From: Epidermidibacterium keratini
Lineage (GTDB): Bacteria; Actinomycetota; Actinomycetes; Mycobacteriales; Antricoccaceae
Length of the DNA stretch: 64,000 bases
NCBI RefSeq assembly: GCF_009834025.1
Contig: NZ_CP047156.1
Location: 1-64,000 of the forward strand
Reading direction: 5' to 3'
The position numbers were made by a program, and so were the translations under genes. This document shows, piece by piece, positions 43,843 through 54,825 of the stretch (its first letter is position 1; each line of letters starts with the position of its first letter). The notes under the pieces are model-generated. The model had not been told where the DNA came from and did no database searches. It saw nothing but the letters and a program-made list of their open reading frames with translations.

Positions 43843-45345
43843 CTAGGCGGTCGCGAACCGCCCCAGCAGCTCGGGACTTACGCCGGCGAGGTGGTCGGCA
43901 AACATCCGCTGGTAGGCGAGCTCTTCGCGCGATCGCGGCCGCGGCAGGCCCGCCACGCGCTCGGTGCTCCAGCCCTCGTCCGGCACCAGGGAGAGCGCCT
44001 TGTCGCGCATGACATCGGCGGTGCCGCTGCCGTCGCCGAACTGTTCCTTGGGCCGCCACAGCAGCTCATGCGGCAGCCAACCGTCGAACGCCTCACGCAG
44101 CAGTGCCTTCTCCTGGCCGTACTCGCCGGGCAGCTTCCACTCGATCGGGATGCGCGCGGCGAGGTTGACCAGATCGCGGTCCAGAAACGGCACCCGCGCT
44201 TCGAGCCCGTGCGCCATGGTCACGCGATCGGCGCGCTGCAGGTTGAGGTTGTGCAGTCCGGAGATTCCCTCGACGAGGGCGTCGCGCAGCGCCTCGTGGT
44301 CGGTGATCTCCCGGAAGTGGTCGTAGCCGGCAAACAGCTCGTCCGCGCCCTCACCGGTCAGCACCACCTTGACGGTCTGCGCGGTCATCTGCGACAGCAG
44401 GTAGTTGGGTACGGCGCTGCGCACCAGGGACGGCTCGTAGGACTCGATGCACCCGACGACCGCAGGTAGCACGCGCACCACGTCATCAGCTGTATAGATG
44501 AGCTCGTGGTGGATCGTCCCGACGTGCTCGGCGACGGCACGTGCGGCCGCAAGATCGCTTGACGACGCGGTCCCCGCGGCAAACGAGTGGATCGTGTGCG
44601 CCGGCGCGGCGTCGGCCATGATTGCCGCGACAAGGCTGGAGTCGAGCCCACCGGACAAAAAGACTCCGACGGGTACGTCGGCCATCATCCGGCGGCGTAC
44701 GCAGTCGATTGTGGTCTCGCGGATCAGCTTTACTGCCTCGTCGCGCGAGCCAATGAGATCAGCCGGCACATGCAGGTCGCGGAACCTGGAGAGCGAGCCG
44801 GTGTGGTCCCACCTGTAGCCGGGTGGGAACTCGCGGATGTGCTCGCGAATCCCTTCGTCGAAGGCATTGACCTCGCTGGCGAAGTAGACGACACCGCCCA
44901 CGTGTGCCCAATAAAGCGGCTTGACGCCGACTGGATCGCGTACGACGACCGCCTCGCCATCGTCACCGGCAACGATGAAAGCAAACATGCCGCGCAGATC
45001 ACCGAGCGCAGCAGGGTTGTCCGACAAAACGGCGGCTAAGGCGACTTCACTGTCGGAGTCGGTGACGAACGGGTACGACGTCTCGGCCCGGATGTCTTCG
45101 TGGTTATAGATCTCGCCGTTGGCGACGAGCCAATGCCCCTCGCCCGAGCCGATCGGTTGGTCGCCCTCCTCGAGGTCGACGATCGCCAGTCGGGTGTGGC
45201 CAAGCCACGTAGCCCCCACCTGACGATGCCCGATGCCATCGGGCCCACGGTGTCGGATCCGCTCGAGCATTCGTTGGCCAGTGGCATCACGCTGCGCGTC
45301 GCCAAGCTGATTGGACGGGTCGAAGATGGCGACAACGCCACACAT
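43843..45345 (-). CDS. asnB: Asparagine synthetase (glutamine-hydrolysing)
   Basis: 500 residues. The N-terminal amidotransferase domain begins M-C-G with C2 as nucleophile, HRGPDGIGH and ANGEIYNHEDI. The synthetase domain has SGGLDSS (P-loop for ATP), LTGEGADELFAGY and the C-terminal VPFLDRDLV / RPKEQFGDG pattern. It converts aspartate, glutamine and ATP to asparagine. It is shorter than actinobacterial AsnB of ~640 residues and closer to the ~500-550 residue class. Preceded by AAGGGGA. Confidence 0.94.
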   Translation of the reverse strand: MCGVVAIFDPSNQLGDAQRDATGQRMLERIRHRGPDGIGHRQVGATWLGHTRLAIVDLEEGDQPIGSGEGHWLVANGEIYNHEDIRAETSYPFVTDSDSEVALAAVLSDNPAALGDLRGMFAFIVAGDDGEAVVVRDPVGVKPLYWAHVGGVVYFASEVNAFDEGIREHIREFPPGYRWDHTGSLSRFRDLHVPADLIGSRDEAVKLIRETTIDCVRRRMMADVPVGVFLSGGLDSSLVAAIMADAAPAHTIHSFAAGTASSSDLAAARAVAEHVGTIHHELIYTADDVVRVLPAVVGCIESYEPSLVRSAVPNYLLSQMTAQTVKVVLTGEGADELFAGYDHFREITDHEALRDALVEGISGLHNLNLQRADRVTMAHGLEARVPFLDRDLVNLAARIPIEWKLPGEYGQEKALLREAFDGWLPHELLWRPKEQFGDGSGTADVMRDKALSLVPDEGWSTERVAGLPRPRSREELAYQRMFADHLAGVSPELLGRFATA

Positions 45346-45382
45346 GACTAGGAAGTCCCCTTAAGTTGCTGGACTTCTAACT

Positions 45383-46303
45383 TTACGCTGTCTGGACGCC
45401 CGGCGTCGGCAAAGAAGAGGATTCCAGCCATCGCAGCGATTCCTGCAACACAACCTCTGACTCGCGCTCGCGCAGCCACACCGCATAGAGGTCGACGGTC
45501 GGTATCGGGTCGACCAGCGTGACCGCGACCGGCGCGTCGGACTCGGTGCCAAGCGCCTCGGCACGCACGTAGGAAGCAAATCCGACGAGACCCCGTGCGA
45601 CGGCAAGCTGGCCGCTGGCTCCGGGGTCATCGGCAACCACCGCGACGTCGAGAGTCACGCCCGCGGCACGCGCACTGGAGATGATCGCGTCGTACATCTG
45701 CGGGCTCTGCGGGCGGTCAAACAGCACGCAGGCGTAGTCATCCAGCTCCGCGATCGGCACACTGCCTCTCCCGGCGAGCGGATGATCTCGCCCGACGATT
45801 CCGACGATCGGTATCTGCGCATCGATGCGTCGGTGGGCAAACCGCCGGTCGTTCGGGTAGCCGTAGCTGAAGCCAAGATCCAGCTCCCCCGCTGCAATTC
45901 CGGCGATCTGGGGACCCGTGCGACGTTCCCACGTCGATACCGCGAGCTTCGGATAGCGGATCGCAAGATGCCGAATCAGACCCGGGAGCACGCGTCGGCC
46001 AGCGACGTGGTTGTAGCCGATCCGCATCGACCCCTGTGCACCCTGCGATGCCGCGAGTACGTCGTCGCGAGCCCGCCGCATCCGCCGCAGAACCTCACCA
46101 GCGTGCGGCACGAACGCCGCGCCAGCGGCCGTGAGCTCCAAGCCGGTCGAGCGTCGCTCGAACAGCTCGGCGCCGAGCTCGGCTTCAAGGCGCTTGAGGT
46201 GCGCAGTCAGCGTCGGTTGCGAGACGTGCAGCTCGCGCGCCGCGCGACCCATGTGACGCACTCGCGCCAGCGCCGCGAACGACTCGAGCAACCTGAGGTC
46301 CAT
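45383..46303 (-). CDS. LysR-family transcriptional regulator
   Basis: 306 residues. HTH at the N-terminus (DLRLLESFAALARVRHMGRAARELHVSQPTLTAHLKRLEAELG), then a substrate-binding periplasmic-fold domain. It lies 37 bp before asnB on the same strand and diverges from the Ugp-like operon. Either could be its target; divergent arrangement favours the importer operon but the PHO box there complicates that. Inducer unknown. Confidence 0.9.
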   Translation of the reverse strand: MDLRLLESFAALARVRHMGRAARELHVSQPTLTAHLKRLEAELGAELFERRSTGLELTAAGAAFVPHAGEVLRRMRRARDDVLAASQGAQGSMRIGYNHVAGRRVLPGLIRHLAIRYPKLAVSTWERRTGPQIAGIAAGELDLGFSYGYPNDRRFAHRRIDAQIPIVGIVGRDHPLAGRGSVPIAELDDYACVLFDRPQSPQMYDAIISSARAAGVTLDVAVVADDPGASGQLAVARGLVGFASYVRAEALGTESDAPVAVTLVDPIPTVDLYAVWLRERESEVVLQESLRWLESSSLPTPGVQTA

Positions 46304-46425
46304 GCCTCCAGCATGACATCGGCGTACTCGACGTCATCAGGTTCACCGATCGAGATCACCGAAATTCCTATCGCCGCAGGTCATCTGCTCGTCCGGCTGG
46401 AGCGAATCGACATCACCAACACACC

Positions 46426-46447
46426 ATTCACCTGACGTTCAACATTC
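46426..46447 (+). promoter_or_regulatory. Two-unit PHO box ahead of the Ugp-like operon
   Basis: ATTCACC (46426) and GTTCAAC (46437) are exactly 11 bp apart, each matching 6 of 7 bases of the actinobacterial PhoP unit GTTCACC. The box ends 41 bp before the ATPase start. A single perfect GTTCACC also occurs at 46341 in the same intergenic region. Phosphate control of this operon is the natural reading. Confidence 0.55.
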
Positions 46448-46487
46448 GCTGGTGCCCTTTGCTCGCAGGCAAACGAGAGGACTACGA

Positions 46488-47635
<1,148 letters not shown>

Positions 47636-47639
<4 letters not shown>

Positions 47640-49009
47640 CCCGCTGGAGCACCCCTACCTCACTGCTCGTCGTCGCCGTCGCCTGCCTGCTCGCCGGATG
47701 CTCGATCACCTCGTCCTCAGGCGCAGGGTCCGACAGCGCGCCCAGTCCCACGATCGCCGAGTTGCCGGACGACGAAAACGTCACGATCGTCTTCGAGAGC
47801 TATAACTATGGCTCAGCCGGGGCGTGGGCCGACACGTTCACCGCGCTGATCGCCGACTTCGAAGCCCAACACCCCAACATCGACGTTGTCGCTCAAAAGC
47901 CGCAGGGTTCAAGCCCCAATCCGGCTAGCGACACGATCTCCAGCATCCAGACCCAGATCACGGCCGGCAGTCCGCCCGATGTCGCACAGCTCGGCTTCAG
48001 CGACCTCGACTTCACGATCAACGGCCTCGGGGCGGCAAACCTCGACGAGCTGATCGGCAAAGACAAGGTCGACGCGCTGTTCGACGAGGGCGACTATCCC
48101 TTCTATCAACCGGTACGCGACCTCGGCACCTGGGAGGGGGCGACGTACGGCGTCCCGTTCGTGCTCTCGACGCCGGTGCTCTATTACAACGCGACGCTGT
48201 TCGAACAGGCCGGGCTCGACCCCACCGATCCCCCGGCCACCTGGGACGAGGTTTCGCAAGCTGCACAGCAGATCACCGGCACAACGGGCAAAGGCGGTAT
48301 ATATGTCGACTGTCTGACTAAGTCGGCGAAAGACTGGTGCTTTCAGAGCCTGGTGCGCTCGAACGGCGGCACGGTGATCTCGTCGGACCGCACGACCCTC
48401 ACCTACGACGACCCGGCGGTGGCCGAGGTGACCGACGTGATGGCACAGATGGTCACCGACGGCTCGTTTCCGGCGCTCGCCCAGATGCAGGCCGTCGAGG
48501 CTTTCGCTGCCGGCGAGCTCGGCATGATTCTTGAGTCGAGCGCGATCCAGGGGACCTTCGCGGCGGGAGCCAAGTCGGGATGGAAACTGCAGGCGGCGTC
48601 ATTGCCCTCCTTCGGCGACAAGCCTGCGGTGCCGACGAACTCTGGGGCGGCGCTGTACCTCTTCGCCGACGATCCGCTCAAGCAGGCCGCTGGCTGGGAG
48701 CTCATCAACTACCTCACCAGCCCGGAGGCATACGTGACGATCGCGAACGGGATCGGCTATCTGCCGCTGCGTGAGGGCATGACCGAGGGGTCGGGCCAGC
48801 TCAAGGAGTGGTACGACCAGAATCCCCTCGTCGCGCCGAATCTTAAGCAGCTCGCGGCGATCGAGCCGTGGGTCTCGATGCCTGGCGACAGCTACCTGCA
48901 GATCCGCGACGGGATGATGGACGCGGTCGAGTCCATCGTCTTCAGCGGAGCCGAGCCGCAGACCACGTTGCAGCAGGCGGCCGAGGCCGGCGCGGAGTTG
49001 ATGCCGTGA
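47636..49009 (+). CDS. Solute-binding lipoprotein of the Ugp-like importer
   Basis: 457 residues with lipobox LLAGC (lipidated Cys at about residue 22), then an extracellular solute-binding family 1 fold. It resembles UgpB/sugar-binding proteins (FESYNYGSAGAWADTFTALIADFEAQHPNIDV; PVLYYNATLFEQAGLDPTDPPATWDEV). ATG 47636 has AAGGAG and overlaps the ATPase stop. The ligand is probably a glycerophosphodiester or sugar, judged from the neighbours. Confidence 0.9.
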
Positions 49010-49839
49010 TGAGCGAGCAGGTCACGATCATCCAGATCACCGACACCCATCTCACCGGCGATCAGGCACCGCTGCATGGGTCGGTGGACACCGCCGCGCA
49101 GCTGCGCCACGTCGTGGAACGCATCATGGCTGGTCGGCGCACCATTGACGCGATCGTGCTCAGCGGTGACACGAGCAGCGACGGCAGCGCCGCGTCGTAC
49201 TCGCGACTGATCTCCGTCCTTGAACCTCTGGCAACGACGAGCGGCGCGCAGGTCATCCATCTGCCAGGCAATCACGACGACCGCGACGAGTACGCCGAAG
49301 CTCTCGGCCTGCCACATGGCTTCGACCGCGCCGTGGACATTGGCGCGCTGCGAATCGTCTCGCTCGACAGCACCCGACCGGGGCGCCACGACGGATACCT
49401 CACGGCCGAGCAGCTCAACTGGCTGGCAACGCAGATCGCCACCGCTCCGAAGCTCGGTCTTGTGCTGTGTCTGCATCATCCGCCGATGCGCTCCCCGATC
49501 CGGACCGTCGATGCCTTGCGGCTGAAGAACGCCGACGAGCTTGCCGACGTACTCGACGCATCGGTCGTCCGCGCGATTCTTGGTGGGCATGTGCACTACA
49601 CCGGATGTGCTGTGGTTGCGGGGATCCCGGTATGGTCCGGCGTCCCGGCGTCGTATCAGCTCGATGGCTGGGCACCAGCCGGACAGCAACGAGGCCTCGG
49701 TGGCTACGGCTTCAGCCGGATCGACATCGACGCGGACGGCATCAGTGCCATCGCGGTGCCCGCCGAAGCCGCACCCGTGGTGTACGAACGCGACGACGCG
49801 AGCTACGACGAGCTGCTCGCTGAGTACCTAGGAACCTGA
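49009..49839 (+). CDS. Calcineurin-like metallophosphodiesterase (GpdQ/CpdA type)
   Basis: 276 residues. All class motifs are present: ITDTHLTG (DxH), LSGDTSSDG (GD), LPGNHDDRDE (GNHD), LCLHHPP and LGGHVHYTG (GHxH), which build a two-metal site. It has no signal peptide, so it acts in the cytoplasm. In an importer operon this fits a glycerophosphodiesterase cleaving an imported diester. It replaces the UgpQ enzyme of other organisms; cyclic-AMP hydrolysis is the alternative. Start ATG 49009 or GTG 49006. Confidence 0.87.
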   Translation: MSEQVTIIQITDTHLTGDQAPLHGSVDTAAQLRHVVERIMAGRRTIDAIVLSGDTSSDGSAASYSRLISVLEPLATTSGAQVIHLPGNHDDRDEYAEALGLPHGFDRAVDIGALRIVSLDSTRPGRHDGYLTAEQLNWLATQIATAPKLGLVLCLHHPPMRSPIRTVDALRLKNADELADVLDASVVRAILGGHVHYTGCAVVAGIPVWSGVPASYQLDGWAPAGQQRGLGGYGFSRIDIDADGISAIAVPAEAAPVVYERDDASYDELLAEYLGT

Positions 49840-50759
49840 TGCTCGTCGAGGTCGCACCAGTCCACGTGACGGCGAGTGCCCCACCGCGTCGGCGGCGCCC
49901 ACCTCGCCTGTGGCCGCTGGCCTGCCTGCTTCCCGCGATCGCGTTGCTGATCATTTGGATCTATCTCCCGCTCGCGCAAGCCGTCGAGCTGTCCACCCTG
50001 CGCTGGAACCTGCTCCCGACATCGCAGCCGCAGCAGGTCGGTCTCGACAACTACGCCCGCATGCTCCAGTCCCCCGCGACCGGAGCCGCAGCGCTTCGCA
50101 CGCTTGGCGTCGTGCTGGGGTTGTGCCTCTTCACCGTCGTACTGCCGGTTATCGCCTGCTTCGCTCTGCAACACGTCGGCGAACGCGCGGGCCGGATGCT
50201 GCGAGCCGTCTTCTTCTTGCCTTACATCATGGCGCCGGTGGCCGTCGCCGCGATATGGCAGTGGCTGCTTGACCCGCGCGGCCCGGTCAATCAGCTGCTC
50301 GGCACTGGCCGCAACTGGGTGCACGAGGCGGGCACAGCGCTTGCCAGCCTGGTGCTGGCGACCGGCTGGCACGTGCTCGGGTTCGCCACGGTGATCGTCT
50401 GGGCAGCACTGACGCAGATCTCCGGAAGCTTCCAGGGCGCCGCCGCCATCGACGGCGCGACGACTTCTCAGGCGCGCCGATGGATCATCGTCCCACTCCT
50501 TGCGCCGACCCTGGTATTCCTGGCGCTATTGACATTCTTGCTCGGTCCGCAGTGGATCTTCCCGATTATCGACACCTCGACACAAGGCGGTCCGACGCAG
50601 GCCACAACGGATCTCTACTACCTGCTGTGGCAGCTCGGGCTCACGAGCTTCGACGCGGGCGCAAGCGCAGCGGCGGGCGTGCTCATCTTTGCCGGCTCGG
50701 CAATCGTGGCCGCGCTCCTCACCTGGATCGGCAATCGGATGAGTGCCCATGCGCGCTAG
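49839..50759 (+). CDS. Ugp-like ABC permease 1
   Basis: 306 residues, six membrane helices, MalF/UgpA family. The cytoplasmic EAA loop is around FQGAAAIDGATTSQARRWIIVPLLAPTL (EAAxxDGA-like, with E replaced by Q). ATG overlaps the phosphodiesterase stop (TGATG). It forms the importer channel with the second permease and the ATPase. Confidence 0.9.
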   Translation: MLVEVAPVHVTASAPPRRRRPPRLWPLACLLPAIALLIIWIYLPLAQAVELSTLRWNLLPTSQPQQVGLDNYARMLQSPATGAAALRTLGVVLGLCLFTVVLPVIACFALQHVGERAGRMLRAVFFLPYIMAPVAVAAIWQWLLDPRGPVNQLLGTGRNWVHEAGTALASLVLATGWHVLGFATVIVWAALTQISGSFQGAAAIDGATTSQARRWIIVPLLAPTLVFLALLTFLLGPQWIFPIIDTSTQGGPTQATTDLYYLLWQLGLTSFDAGASAAAGVLIFAGSAIVAALLTWIGNRMSAHAR

Positions 50760-51552
50760 ACGATGGGCCGCGTGGGCCATCCTCGCGGCATTCGCCTCGT
50801 TCGCGCTGCTGCCGGCGTACTGGATGGTGCTGACCGCGACCCGGCGGCAGGCGGACATCTATTCGCTCTCACCGCTGCCCTGGCCGCTGAGCCTGGAAAG
50901 CTTCACCATCGCGTGGCAGCAGCTGGACCTCCCCCGCCTCGTGCTGAACACCGCCGTTGTCGCCACGGGGGCTGCTGCCCTCCAGCTGCTCGTCGCCACC
51001 CTTGCGGCATACGGATTGTGTGCGCTCACGCCGCGCTGGCAGACCGCGGCGACGTTCGCGTTCTACGGCGCCTGGCTGGTGCCCGTGCAGGTGGTGATGC
51101 TGCCGAACTTCCTGTTGCTCAGCCGGCTCGGCCTGCTCGAAACCCTCGCCGGGGTCATTGCTCCCACGATCATCTCCGGTTTCGCCGTCGTGCTGCTGCG
51201 CGAGCACATCGGCGCCATTCCGCGGCAGCTGCTTAGCGCCGCGCGCCTCGATGGGCTGGGGCCCATGGCCACGCTGATTCAGGTGGTGCTGCCCAATGTG
51301 CGAGCCGGACTGTCGAGCGTCGGCATCGTGCTGTTTATCGCCGCCTGGAACGACTACTTCTGGCCCGCGCTCGTTCTCCGACGGGGCGAAGGCGTGCTGC
51401 AGCTGGGCATGCGCAGCTTCATGACTTCCGAAGGAACGAACTGGGGCCCACTCATGGCGGTCGCCGTCCTGGCGTGTCTGCCGGCACTCGTGCTCTATGC
51501 CGCGCTGCAGCGGCACATCGTCGATGCGCTCGTGCGCTCCGGACTCAAGTAG
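50749..51552 (+). CDS. Ugp-like ABC permease 2
   Basis: 267 residues, MalG/UgpE family with six helices. EAA loop: IPRQLLSAARLDGLGPMATLIQVVLP, again lacking the initial Glu. ATG 50749 lies inside the end of permease 1; GTG 50743 is possible. Probably the last gene of the importer operon. Confidence 0.9.
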   Translation: MRARRWAAWAILAAFASFALLPAYWMVLTATRRQADIYSLSPLPWPLSLESFTIAWQQLDLPRLVLNTAVVATGAAALQLLVATLAAYGLCALTPRWQTAATFAFYGAWLVPVQVVMLPNFLLLSRLGLLETLAGVIAPTIISGFAVVLLREHIGAIPRQLLSAARLDGLGPMATLIQVVLPNVRAGLSSVGIVLFIAAWNDYFWPALVLRRGEGVLQLGMRSFMTSEGTNWGPLMAVAVLACLPALVLYAALQRHIVDALVRSGLK

Positions 51553-51570
51553 CCAACGAAGGGACACACC

Positions 51571-51996
51571 ATGGTCGCGAAGGACACAGCGGGAATCGAG
51601 CGGGAGAAGGTGCTGCGCACGAGCCCTTTTCTTGAGCTGTTGCAGGGATTCTCCCAGCGCAGGGTCGGTGACCGGCTGCTGATCGGCGTACTCGTGCGCG
51701 AGGAGCACTTGAACGGCAAGGGCAGCGCCCACGGCGGCTTGATCGCGACTCTCGCCGATATCTCGCTCGGGTACGTCACCGGCGCCTCACAGACCCCGCG
51801 GCCGGCGATGGTCACCACCGCGATGCAGCTCACGTACGTGAGCTCCGCGGCGCCAGGCGACTACCTCGAGTCGGAGGTGCGTGTCGTGAAGGTCGGCTCA
51901 CGCATCGCGATCGCGGACGCCACCATCCGAGTCGAATCGAAGGTCGTGGCGACGGCGAGCGCGACGTTCACCGTGCTCGGTGAGATCGCCGACTGA
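51571..51996 (+). CDS. PaaI-type hotdog thioesterase
   Basis: 141 residues with the hotdog motif GKGSAHGGLIATLADISLGYVTG (HGG plus acidic residue of the active site) and MQLTYVSSAAPGDYLESEVRVVKVG. Likely hydrolyses acyl- or phenylacyl-CoA. AAGGGA upstream. It lies 18 bp after the permease and may be read through with that operon, though the function differs. Confidence 0.85.
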   Translation: MVAKDTAGIEREKVLRTSPFLELLQGFSQRRVGDRLLIGVLVREEHLNGKGSAHGGLIATLADISLGYVTGASQTPRPAMVTTAMQLTYVSSAAPGDYLESEVRVVKVGSRIAIADATIRVESKVVATASATFTVLGEIAD

Positions 51997-52085
51997 CTCC
52001 GCCAGCACCGATGCGGCTGACTTAGACTGGAAACTAACGACGACACGGTGTTTTGGGGGCCTTAGATGCTCGGCTTCGGCGCAGG

Positions 52086-52607
52086 ATGGGCCGAGGCGTG
52101 ACCGTGTTCGAGACCATCCTTTCGTGGCCGCTGGCCGTCGTGATCCCGACGCTGTGGGCGATCGCGATGCTCCGCGCCAACGCGACCTACTGGATTGCCC
52201 GCGGCGGGCGCAACGGCTATCGCCGGCTCCGCACAGGGCATGACGAGTCCCCGACCTACCGACGCGCGGCCGGACTCGTCAATCGCTACGGGCCGCTGGC
52301 GGTGGTGTTCTGCTTCCTGACGATCGGACTGCAGACCGCGGTGCTCGCCGTGACCGGTATCAGCAGGATGCCGATGCGCCGGTTCCTGCCAGCAGTCAGC
52401 GTCGGAGCGCTGCTGTGGGCGATCGCCTACGGCACGATCGGGCTCGCCGTGGTGCAGGCATGGGTCCTGGCGGTCGCGGGCTCGTGGTGGGCGGCTGGCG
52501 CCCTCGTCGTCATCGCCCTGGTCATTGCCGCAGTGATCTGGCGGCACCGGCGCAAACGCCGCGCACAAGCCGCATCCCCGGTCCCAGCGAGCACCTTCGC
52601 GAAATGA
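52086..52607 (+). CDS. DedA/VTT-domain membrane protein
   Basis: 173 residues from ATG 52086. GTG 52098 or the TTG at 52053 are alternatives. Four to five membrane segments, with the VTT-type block RYGPLAVVFCFLTIGLQTAVLAVTGISRMPMRRFLPAVSVGALLW and a basic tail. DedA proteins flip or transport lipids such as undecaprenyl phosphate. Overlaps the next gene by four bases. Confidence 0.7.
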   Translation: MGRGVTVFETILSWPLAVVIPTLWAIAMLRANATYWIARGGRNGYRRLRTGHDESPTYRRAAGLVNRYGPLAVVFCFLTIGLQTAVLAVTGISRMPMRRFLPAVSVGALLWAIAYGTIGLAVVQAWVLAVAGSWWAAGALVVIALVIAAVIWRHRRKRRAQAASPVPASTFAK

Positions 52608-53227
52608 GCTCGACGCACCGAGTCGCGCAGCTCGGCCTGTGGTCAACGCATCTCGCCGTACTCAGCGCCGTGGTGATGCAGGCGGCGTCCGGCGACTGGC
52701 TACCACCGGAAGTCTCGATGAGTCAGTACGCCAACGGTCCCCTCGGCTGGACCTTCGCAACTGCCCTCGGCGCACTCGGTGTCGCCATCTTTTGCTTGGC
52801 ATATCTAGCATCTCGCGTACGCCGATCAACGCCGGTGGCCCTGCTTCTTGGCCTGTCCGGAGCCGGGTTCGCACTCGCCGCGTTGGTCCCGGCGAGCGTC
52901 GACCAACGCACGACCGCCGATGCTGTGCACCAAGCTGGCGCCACCCTCGGGCTGGTATTTCTGATCCTGGGCGCGTGCGCGGTCGCGGTCCCGCTGCGCA
53001 GCGAGACCACTGCACGCAGCGCGATCACATTCGCCGTACTCGCTGCGACGTCACTGGTGCTGCTGGCCGCAGCGGCGTACGGCATTGAGCCCTTCGGGCT
53101 TGGTGCGCAGCATGCATGGGCGCTGTATCAGTCGATCGCGGTCGTCTGCGAGGTCGTGATCGTCTATCTGCTGCTGGTGATGCTCAGCCGGAGATCCGCT
53201 GCTTGCCCTGCCAGTACTTCTCCTTGA
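52604..53227 (+). CDS. DUF998-type membrane protein
   Basis: 207 residues with six hydrophobic helices and a DUF998-like layout (GPLGWTFATALGALGVAIFCLAYLAS; VDQRTTADAVHQAGATLGLVFLILG). No function known. ATGA overlap with the DedA gene. Its last 44 bases run into the 3' end of the convergent acyl-CoA synthetase gene. Confidence 0.7.
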   Translation: MSSTHRVAQLGLWSTHLAVLSAVVMQAASGDWLPPEVSMSQYANGPLGWTFATALGALGVAIFCLAYLASRVRRSTPVALLLGLSGAGFALAALVPASVDQRTTADAVHQAGATLGLVFLILGACAVAVPLRSETTARSAITFAVLAATSLVLLAAAAYGIEPFGLGAQHAWALYQSIAVVCEVVIVYLLLVMLSRRSAACPASTSP

Positions 53228-54737
53228 TTCGCCGCTTGAAAAGCTTGCCGGTGTCTTCGCGAGGCAGGCGCTCCTCGAAGACGACGACCTTCGGCACCTT
53301 GTAGGCCGCGAGGTTCTCCCGGACGAACGTGCGCACGTCGTCCTCCGTGAGCTCAGCGCCTTCTTCGAGCTCGAGGTGCGCCGCCAACGCTTCACCCATC
53401 TGCTCGTCAGGGATCCCGAAGACGGCAACATCCCTTACACCGTCGAGATTGTGCAGGCTTGCTTCGATCTCGGCCGGGTAGATGTTGACGCCACCGGAGA
53501 TCACCATGTCGTTGGCGCGGTCGCTGAGATAGAGGTAACCCTCCTCGTCGACATGCCCGATGTCGCCGAGGGTGAAGAAGTCGCCGCGGCTGATGTCGCG
53601 GCGTTTCTGGTCGTTGTGCAGATAGGTGAACTCCGGCCAGAAGCCGCCCGAGCGTCCATAGACCATCCCGGTCTCGCCTGCCGGGACCTCCTGGTCGTCC
53701 GGGCCGACGATGGCGATCTGGTTGTCGCGCCACTGCCGGCCGACGGTGCCCGGGTGCGCGAGGGCTTCCTCGCTGTTGACGCGCGTCCAGGCGCCGCCTT
53801 CCGAACCGCCGTAGTACTCGTAGACGATCGGCCCGAGCCAGTCGATCATCGCTTCCTTGAGATCTGCCGGACAGGGAGCGGCGGCGTGTACGACGTACTT
53901 CAGCGAGGAGAGGTCGTACTTGGCACGCTCCTCTTCCGGCACGTCGAGCAACCGGCGGAACATCACCGGCACCATCTGCACTGACACGATCCGGTACTTC
54001 TCAACCATGCGCAGGAACTCAGTGGGGATGAACCTCGGCATGATGTGCGTCTGCACCCCGAGCATCGTCGCCCAGATGAAGTGCACATTGGGCGAGGTGT
54101 GATACATCGGGGCCGGCACCAGCGTCGGCTCCCCCGGACGGAACATCAGCAGGTCCATCACCGCTTCGGCAACCGCCGGCACTCGGTCGGGGGTCATCGG
54201 CTCGCGCACGATTCCCTTGGCCAGACCGGTCGTGCCTGAGGTGTAGATGACGCTTGAGGGGGGAACTGTGTTGGGCTCGGTTACCGGCGGGCGCTGCGCG
54301 AGCTCATCGAGCGTGGGGTAGCGACCGGTGAGGGGCACATCGCCGAGGGAGTACGCGGTGACGAGCTCGGGAGCGACCTGCGCCTCGACAATCTGCATAG
54401 CCTCCGGCTTGTGCTGCTCGACCGCCGGCAGCAGGTCGGTGTGCACGATCGCGACCTTCGCCTCGCTGTCCTGCAGCAGATGTCCGAGGTCATCGCCGGT
54501 CCAGTGCCAGTTGACCGGGACCGGGACAGCGCCGATGACGCCGCCGGCCAATGTCGCCTCGACGAACCCGACCTCGTTGCGCATCACGATGCAGTAGCGG
54601 TCGTTCTGGCCGAGCCCGAGCTCACTCAGTCCCGTCGCGATGCGAGCCGCCCGTTCCTTCACCTCGGCGATTGGGCGTGCGCGGTCGCCGGTGTAGACGG
54701 CGGGCTCGTTGGGCGGCGGCGTACTCGTCTCGGTCAT
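53184..54737 (-). CDS. Acyl-CoA synthetase (AMP-forming)
   Basis: 517 residues from ATG 54737, with GGAGGAG upstream; an earlier frame start is less likely. ANL motifs: YTSGTTGLAKGI (P-loop), EYYGGSEGG, TLGDIGHVDEEGYLYLSDR and the C-terminal lysine in LPREDTGKLFKRRI. It activates a fatty or aryl acid as acyl-AMP then acyl-CoA. The acyl-CoA dehydrogenase upstream on the same strand suggests a beta-oxidation or side-chain pathway. Confidence 0.91.
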   Translation of the reverse strand: MTETSTPPPNEPAVYTGDRARPIAEVKERAARIATGLSELGLGQNDRYCIVMRNEVGFVEATLAGGVIGAVPVPVNWHWTGDDLGHLLQDSEAKVAIVHTDLLPAVEQHKPEAMQIVEAQVAPELVTAYSLGDVPLTGRYPTLDELAQRPPVTEPNTVPPSSVIYTSGTTGLAKGIVREPMTPDRVPAVAEAVMDLLMFRPGEPTLVPAPMYHTSPNVHFIWATMLGVQTHIMPRFIPTEFLRMVEKYRIVSVQMVPVMFRRLLDVPEEERAKYDLSSLKYVVHAAAPCPADLKEAMIDWLGPIVYEYYGGSEGGAWTRVNSEEALAHPGTVGRQWRDNQIAIVGPDDQEVPAGETGMVYGRSGGFWPEFTYLHNDQKRRDISRGDFFTLGDIGHVDEEGYLYLSDRANDMVISGGVNIYPAEIEASLHNLDGVRDVAVFGIPDEQMGEALAAHLELEEGAELTEDDVRTFVRENLAAYKVPKVVVFEERLPREDTGKLFKRRIKEKYWQGKQRISG

Positions 54738-54825
54738 TGCGGGCTCCTCCACCGACTGCTGCGGTGACGTGGGTCTCATTGGTGGTTCTGAGACTAGCCC
54801 GCCGCGGCGATCTGTGCAGGCCGTC

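Noticed and set aside
43429-45345. Rv0909-like gene beside asnB as a toxin-antitoxin pair
   Set aside because: asnB is a clear biosynthetic enzyme with all motifs; the adjacency is incidental.
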